DNA of 64,000 nucleotides from Tetrapyrgos nigripes (Eukaryota > Basidiomycota > Agaricomycetes > Agaricales > Campanellaceae): the NCBI GenBank assembly GCA_013368315.1, contig JAACJM010000021.1:434001-498000 (forward strand). Reading direction: 5' to 3'. The notes beneath the pieces were generated by a model. It did no database searches, was not told the DNA's origin, and saw only the letters and a list, made by a program, of their open reading frames with translations. The first letter of the stretch is position 1, and every line of letters begins with the position of its first letter. Below, piece after piece: positions 59,142-64,000 of this stretch. A program made the translations under genes and the position numbers.

Positions 59142-61200
59142 CTACGACCTTCCAGCTATCCAGGAGATGCTCTTGGAAGCCGCATAATACGTCTGGCTAA
59201 TCGTGAACAAAACGGCATTGCTAGGTCCAAAACAAATTCCGATTCCTAGCAGTAGAGTACAGATAGTGTTGTGCAATATGTCCGTGTAAGTATATCCATC
59301 CTGAAAGGGACATGAGTGCTCGTTCTCGGGTAGGACAGCGAATAAAAAGGTGCGCACCAAAAACTATAATAAAACCATGTCAAATTGTCCGTCCGTCCGT
59401 TCATCCAAGCAAGATGGTAGTAGCATACAAATCCCGTTTTCCAAAGCCGACAAACTCCTCTCAAGCTCCTCTTAACGACAGTGGTCCAGATAACAAGTCA
59501 TGTCTTCAAATCCATAGGTGGATGAGGCCGAGGCTAACTTGGCGAACTCACAACTGCTGCTGCAGCTCTAACTTCTTCCCGTTGGAGGAAGTCAGAAACT
59601 GGATGATACTGCTACGTTTGTCCATTTTCGACTTCGGCTTCGAGCTCGTACTAACAGTGTTGGCAGGCGTTAGGGTAGAGTTGACTGCGTTGAATATTGA
59701 CATTAGAACTCGGTGTGTTAACACTGGGCGCAATGTCGGTATGGTGTCGGTTGGGTCGGTGTTGTCACCGTTCATCTCATGAGTCATTAGCCTCGGGATA
59801 AGCACCAGCCCCAGCACCGTCTGCATCACCAGATACACTCCAAACCACGTTCTCTACCTCCACCCTCTCTGCCAGCACGGCTGAGATATCAGACTCGGAA
59901 GGCTCAGAGCCTATGACGACGAGATGAAGACCACGATCTCTCTTTTCCGTCGGCCAGCTCTTGCTTTCCAGTTCTTTTCCTTTCCCGTCATTGGAGCTTG
60001 AGTTGTTTGGCGAAAAGTCGGAGTTGCAGTCGGAGGTAGAGGTTGGCAAGGAGAGGTTGGAATTGGGATTCATCATTCCGGGTATGTATCCACTCGAACA
60101 AAATCTCTGGATCCCGATAATATATCGAGTGGATGGTTTTGCCTTTGTTGAGCCATTGCTGAAGACCTATTTTGGAAGAGTGTGTCAGGGGAAAGAGCAA
60201 CGACAAAGACTTAAGATGGACAACGAAAGAGACGAAAGACGAGAGACAAAGGACCAAAGAGAACGAAGGGCACCTAAAGAGGCCAAGAGACCGCAAGGGA
60301 CAACACGCGAGGACAGGATGAGAGCGAAGAAAATGGGCAAGAGGGACAGAGGACAGAGGACGTAGATAGAACTCAAAGACACAGAAAACAAGAAAACGCG
60401 CGAGAACGTGTAAACCCAAAGCGAACGAAAGCCCAAAAACGAAAAAGGCGAAGGTGTGGGCAAAACGAGGTGGTAAAATCCAAAAAGTAGAACGTCAACA
60501 TACCTGGAGGTTCCGTATCAGGATACCGAGGCACTTGATAGTGTTCGTTACAGATTATGAGCAAGTCGAAATATTTGGTGTGGGTGTCACTGTTGTGTCA
60601 ACGCGTACACAGTGCTCTTGTTGGCGACTGAGTGACGACTTTCCACTCTCTTTTTTCTCCATGGTCTCTGCCTGTCTCTTTACCACTTCCTACATTCCTC
60701 ATTGCCCTTTCAACGCGTGTATCAAACTCAATAAACCCTTCATCCCAAACCTATTGGCGTATTCCTCCAAATACCACTCTGCCCTCGGAAATAGCGGTGT
60801 CTCAGGAAAGAACGGGAAAGAGGTGAATTGCAAGACTGGATGAGGTTGGTTGTTGGGGAGCAGTAAAGGGGAGTTTCGGGAGTCCTGGATGTACGTCTGG
60901 ATACGAAGCAGGTGGGGAAGATATGGATGGGAGCCTGTTCGCAGAAAAAGATCGTTAGCCTGAAGAAGTGAAGTGACGAATAGACGAAGATATAGACGAC
61001 ACACAAGGAACGAACACAGAAGAAATGAAACACTCACCAAACCCCATCTATCTCCTCCCTAGCCTCATACGGCTGTCCATAAACCGGATTTGAGTTGCGA
61101 TGTAGAGAGGACCGTTTTGAGAGCTGCGAGACCGGCTGGACCGCCTCCGCCTATGATACAGTCTCTCGCGAGTCTCCCAAGTCCAAAGTGAAGGAGTCAT
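59142..61200 (-). pseudogene. Flavin-containing monooxygenase (FMO-like) pseudogene
   Basis: On the minus strand the order of FMO landmarks is kept. First comes the FAD Rossmann loop 'CIIGGGPAGLAALKTVL' (61133-61165 and on), then 'YEAREEIDGVW', 'TPLYCSPTTN' and 'PHPVLQFTSFPFFPETPLFP'. These are followed by 'FIEFDTRVERAMR', 'LLIICNEHYQVPRYP', 'WLNKGKTIHSIYYRDPE' and a degraded NADP loop 'LHLVVIGSEPSESDI'. A weak C-terminal match lies at 59142-59360. At least three single-base frame changes (near 61085, 60815 and 60735) break it, and the second glycine motif is damaged. I infer a dead gene. Confidence 0.75.
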
Positions 61201-62756
61201 CGAGACGGTTGATGACTAGAGTGAAAGGAAAGATAGTTAGATGGATTAGTACCGTGCGTCTACCTCATACTTCAATAAGTAGAGTACTAACCTGCGAATC
61301 AAACCAACCTAGTAGGCCAGTAAGAGTAGCTCGCCGATATCGCGCAATGGACCGAAGGTCTGGAACTACTGCATCCTGGCCAGAACTTCCATCTCTCTGT
61401 TTTCTTGCTTCAAATCTCGCTCTTTGCACTCCTCAGTCCTCCGAGTCTGTCAAGTATGACGGTAATATTGTGGAAACTACGGCCAGTTTGAAGAAGCTAC
61501 AAAACACTCCCCATCCTGACTAGAATCCACTCCACGTCACTGCTCGCAGGTTCAGCTTAGGCTCAGCAAGCGACATTTCTAGAAGATCGAGAGCTAAGAA
61601 CGAATTCGAATGTACTGTTGTACAGGTGAGTTTGTCACGTCTCCAGGTCTTCTTTGTTTGTCTTTTCCTCTTTTTTCTTCTATTCCTTGTCTCTCGGAAC
61701 GGTGTCTACTTCTTATATGACTTGCAAATCTCCTTGTATCCAGCCGACACGACTTATCGGAACTTCAGAGTCCGAAGTTGGGTACCTGGAGAAAACCTGC
61801 ATTTGTCAGTTGCCTTTTTGCTGGCGTGGTCTTCCACTTGCCAGTCATCGCTTATTCAAAAGAACATCACCCTGCGTTCTCGGGTCTGCTACATCTTCCC
61901 TGCATGGTGTACATTGTGAAGCATTCTTAGCTCGCCTCGGAATTGCGTATGTCCACTCTCTTCAAGGTCTCGACAACTCCTGATCCTCAAACTCACGAAG
62001 AACACGCTGAAGACGACGAGTAGTGACGAAGGTTCTTGTTTGTTGGAGAAAGCGCTGAGCTATGCTAGAGGTGCGTCGCCAATGCCGTTGTGCTTCCAAG
62101 ATTGCTGTAGTACACTGACTCTTGCCCGTGTAAAGCCGTTACAGATCCTTGTCCGTCACTTAACGCCTCAAACCACCTAACTAAACTCAATCTCAAGTAC
62201 AAAACTCGCCACTACGTCCAGCTTTACTATCAAGCCTTCACAATTCTCTCGACATTCCAAAGCTTCACCTGCCAGTGGATATCACGCTATTTTCTGCGTA
62301 CTACTCGCTATTCTACATGTACAATGCGCATATACACAACAATGAGCATCTTTTTATTCCATTCTACCGCGTTTTCGAAGAAAGCATCAGGCTCATCGGC
62401 TCAGTGAATACTGTAGAGCCTTCTGCAGCGTTGTGACCCCACGGTTGTGTCCCTGTGTGTGACGGGAAGTAGACTCCTTCCTCCAGGCACGGAACAGCCG
62501 GATTTCGCGTTGACACTGAGTAGTTTTTGAACTGTGCTGCACTTATCCGGCAGCGCCTGTGGCGTCACAGTGCTTTCAAAGCGCGGAACGGTGATTCCAC
62601 GGTGATGGCCATGATATATTCATGCCGTCTCGTGGTTGTCAGTGCTGCTTCTGTTACTTACAGTGACAGTCAGCCTACCAGCATCAACGTGTCCTCCGTG
62701 AGCCCCTCACCTCGTTTCTCCTTCCTGCTTTGTCTCTTCCTTTCTTCCTTCAGTGA
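61201..62756. other. Probable upstream/intergenic stretch, possible short exons
   Basis: Long plus-strand frames exist at 61654-61983 and around 62245-62437 in more than one phase. I cannot decide whether they are exons, a non-coding transcript or chance. A T/C-rich tract at 62700-62755 looks like an intron 3' end just before the next gene. Confidence 0.4.
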
Positions 62757-64000
62757 ATGACTCTCTTCTCTATGGCTCCTGGTCTTAAGCTGAAGTCCAT
62801 ACAAGGTAAGCACTTCCCAACTAACCGCCGCAGACACTCGCTTACCTTCTGTCAGTTACTCGAGCCGATGATGCAACACCGCTCGTGGAAGCCAAGGAGA
62901 CCTACGTCTACTCTGTCGCAGTCACCGATGGAAAGAAGACATATAATACCCCATGGGCTAATGAGTGTCGTTGGGAAGTCGATTTCCCCATGTACGTTGC
63001 TCTTTTTAATGAAAACTACGTTGTCTTCACATCATCGCAGAGAACCATCCGAGGTGGTGCCTGCCATTTCTTTAAAATTGTATCGTACGCGGAAGAACTT
63101 TCCGGTTTGGCGCCGTAAACTTGGGAGTGCGAACTTCAAGACCCAGATGATAGAAGACACTGAGGAGGCTGGTGACGCGAAAGGTAAGTATAGTGATTTC
63201 CATCTTGTCATGTAAATACTGAAGCATTGCTCATTCTGCCTCACGAAGAGATGAAGATGGACATGAAGGCTGAAAAATCTGCCAAGAGCTCTCTTACGTT
63301 GGTCGTCAAGGCTGTAGGCCACGAGACTTCCCCAAATCTGGAATCCGACCCTTCCGAGATACTTTGCGCGCCTCCAAACGTCGCCCACCAATGGACCCCG
63401 CCAGATATTCCCAAAAATCTCCTGTATAACGCTGAAACGTTGGGAGGAATGCTGCAGCTCATTCAACCATTCAAGGAAGTCTTCGATAACATTGCCGAGG
63501 TCAGCGCTTCCTAATTCTAATGTATTTCCTTGGCCTGATCAAATTATCCCTGTAGTTTCATCCCGTTGCAAAAGGTGCATGGCTGGTTGTATCTGGCGCA
63601 TACCAGGTGAGCGGTCATGTATGATTGTATCGCCCGCACGCTGTTCTGAATGGAGTTACAGGTATTGAAGGACCAGCACGACAGGGATGGGCAGCTGGTT
63701 GATTTGTATAATCTCATGTTGAGGACGTATGGGATTGCGACCAAAAACGAGCTTTACAAGAATCTGGATAAGAATGAATATGACCTTCCTGGGACTATCG
63801 ATGCTATGGTCAAGCAATCCAAAGAATGCTCCATTTTTATTTCGAATTATGGATCTCGAGGTTATCTACGTGAGTACTTACATTTCGTAGAATTTTAGAC
63901 GTTCTGACCTGTTTCCATCAAACAGGCCGAACATTGACTAGTTCTGAAGCTTCAACGAGGATCCAGAATTTTCGCGTTTCTTTTAATGACCTCCAAAAAA
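62757..64000 (+). CDS. STAND/NLR-like protein N-terminus, partial at window end
   Basis: Exons 62757-62805, 62856-62991, 63041-63183, 63249-63499, 63556-63606, 63662-63869 and 63926 onward; all phases agree. Residues about 5-110 look like a C2-type beta domain: 'APGLKLKSI', 'YVYSVAVTDGKKTYNT', 'CRWEVDF', then 'ISLKLYRTR' and 'LTLVVKA'. A helical region follows: 'FKEVFDNIAE', 'FHPVAKGAWLVVSGAYQVL', 'QHDRDGQLVDLYNLMLRTYG'. This is the pattern placed before the NACHT/NB-ARC ATPase in many fungal STAND proteins. The ATPase itself would lie beyond the window. Such proteins are thought to act in non-self recognition or programmed cell death. The start codon is provisional. Confidence 0.7.

Noticed and set aside
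59312..59782. 156-codon plus-strand frame
   Set aside because: It is antisense to the FMO pseudogene and shows no motif.
60061..60365. Lys/Glu/Arg-rich plus-strand frame
   Set aside because: It is antisense to recognisable FMO blocks and reflects a purine-rich tract.
62245..62437. Protein-like stretch ending in a TGA before the NLR-like gene
   Set aside because: Two or three phases are open and equally plausible; there is no start, splice or motif support.

Overview
The window looks like a TE-rich stretch of a filamentous basidiomycete genome, most likely an Agaricomycete (mushroom-forming fungus). The evidence is spliced genes with many 43-70 nt GT..AG introns, a DHHC acyltransferase, a DUF3712-like protein, a fungal STAND/NLR-like N-terminus, and several classes of eukaryotic transposon. 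I saw nothing bacterial: no operons, no Shine-Dalgarno-led genes, no CRISPR. All gene models were spliced by eye; where the phases of all exons add up I say so. Species, database matches and expression cannot be judged from here.

Layout. 1-4.7 kb is mostly degenerate, with one possible ORF. 4.76-5.43 kb is an inverted-repeat unit enclosing telomere-like CCCTAA repeats. 5.9-12.9 kb is the host-gene island: a 7TM-type membrane protein (8 exons), a DUF3712-like protein (7 exons), tRNA-Thr(UGU) and a DHHC palmitoyltransferase. At 14.5-18.0 kb sits a complete hAT-type element with a perfect 8-bp target duplication. Its single 7-exon gene joins two membrane segments, a ubiquitin-like domain and the hAT C-terminal dimerisation region.

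19.5-31.2 kb is a Ty1/copia retrotransposon on the minus strand with both LTRs, split by two insertions. The larger is a 4.79-kb MULE-like TIR element (20651-25440) with an exact 10-bp target duplication; it carries a plus-strand gene combining a USP-like and an Ulp1-like cysteine-protease domain. The second is a 1.6-kb repeat that has a relative at 51.4-53.0 kb. 32-34 kb holds a MITE, a small secreted-protein gene and an F-box-like fragment.

34.8-49.5 kb is a mosaic of two or more copies of a long unclassified repeat. The second copy is broken by a non-autonomous Tc1/mariner-like element (42820-43985) and a complete PIF/Harbinger element (44528-47627), whose Myb/SANT-like ORF is open but whose transposase has two in-frame TGA codons and one frameshift. 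A 994-bp element (39976-40969) and a 391-bp element (56809-57199) share CAAGGGGG ends and 8-bp target duplications. 58-61.2 kb holds remnants of an old-yellow-enzyme gene and a flavin monooxygenase gene. The last 1.2 kb is the start of a STAND/NLR-like gene that leaves the window.

Most striking: two unrelated TIR elements within 11 kb carry ubiquitin-system modules, one a ubiquitin-like domain ending in Gly-Gly, the other a USP/Ulp1 protease pair.
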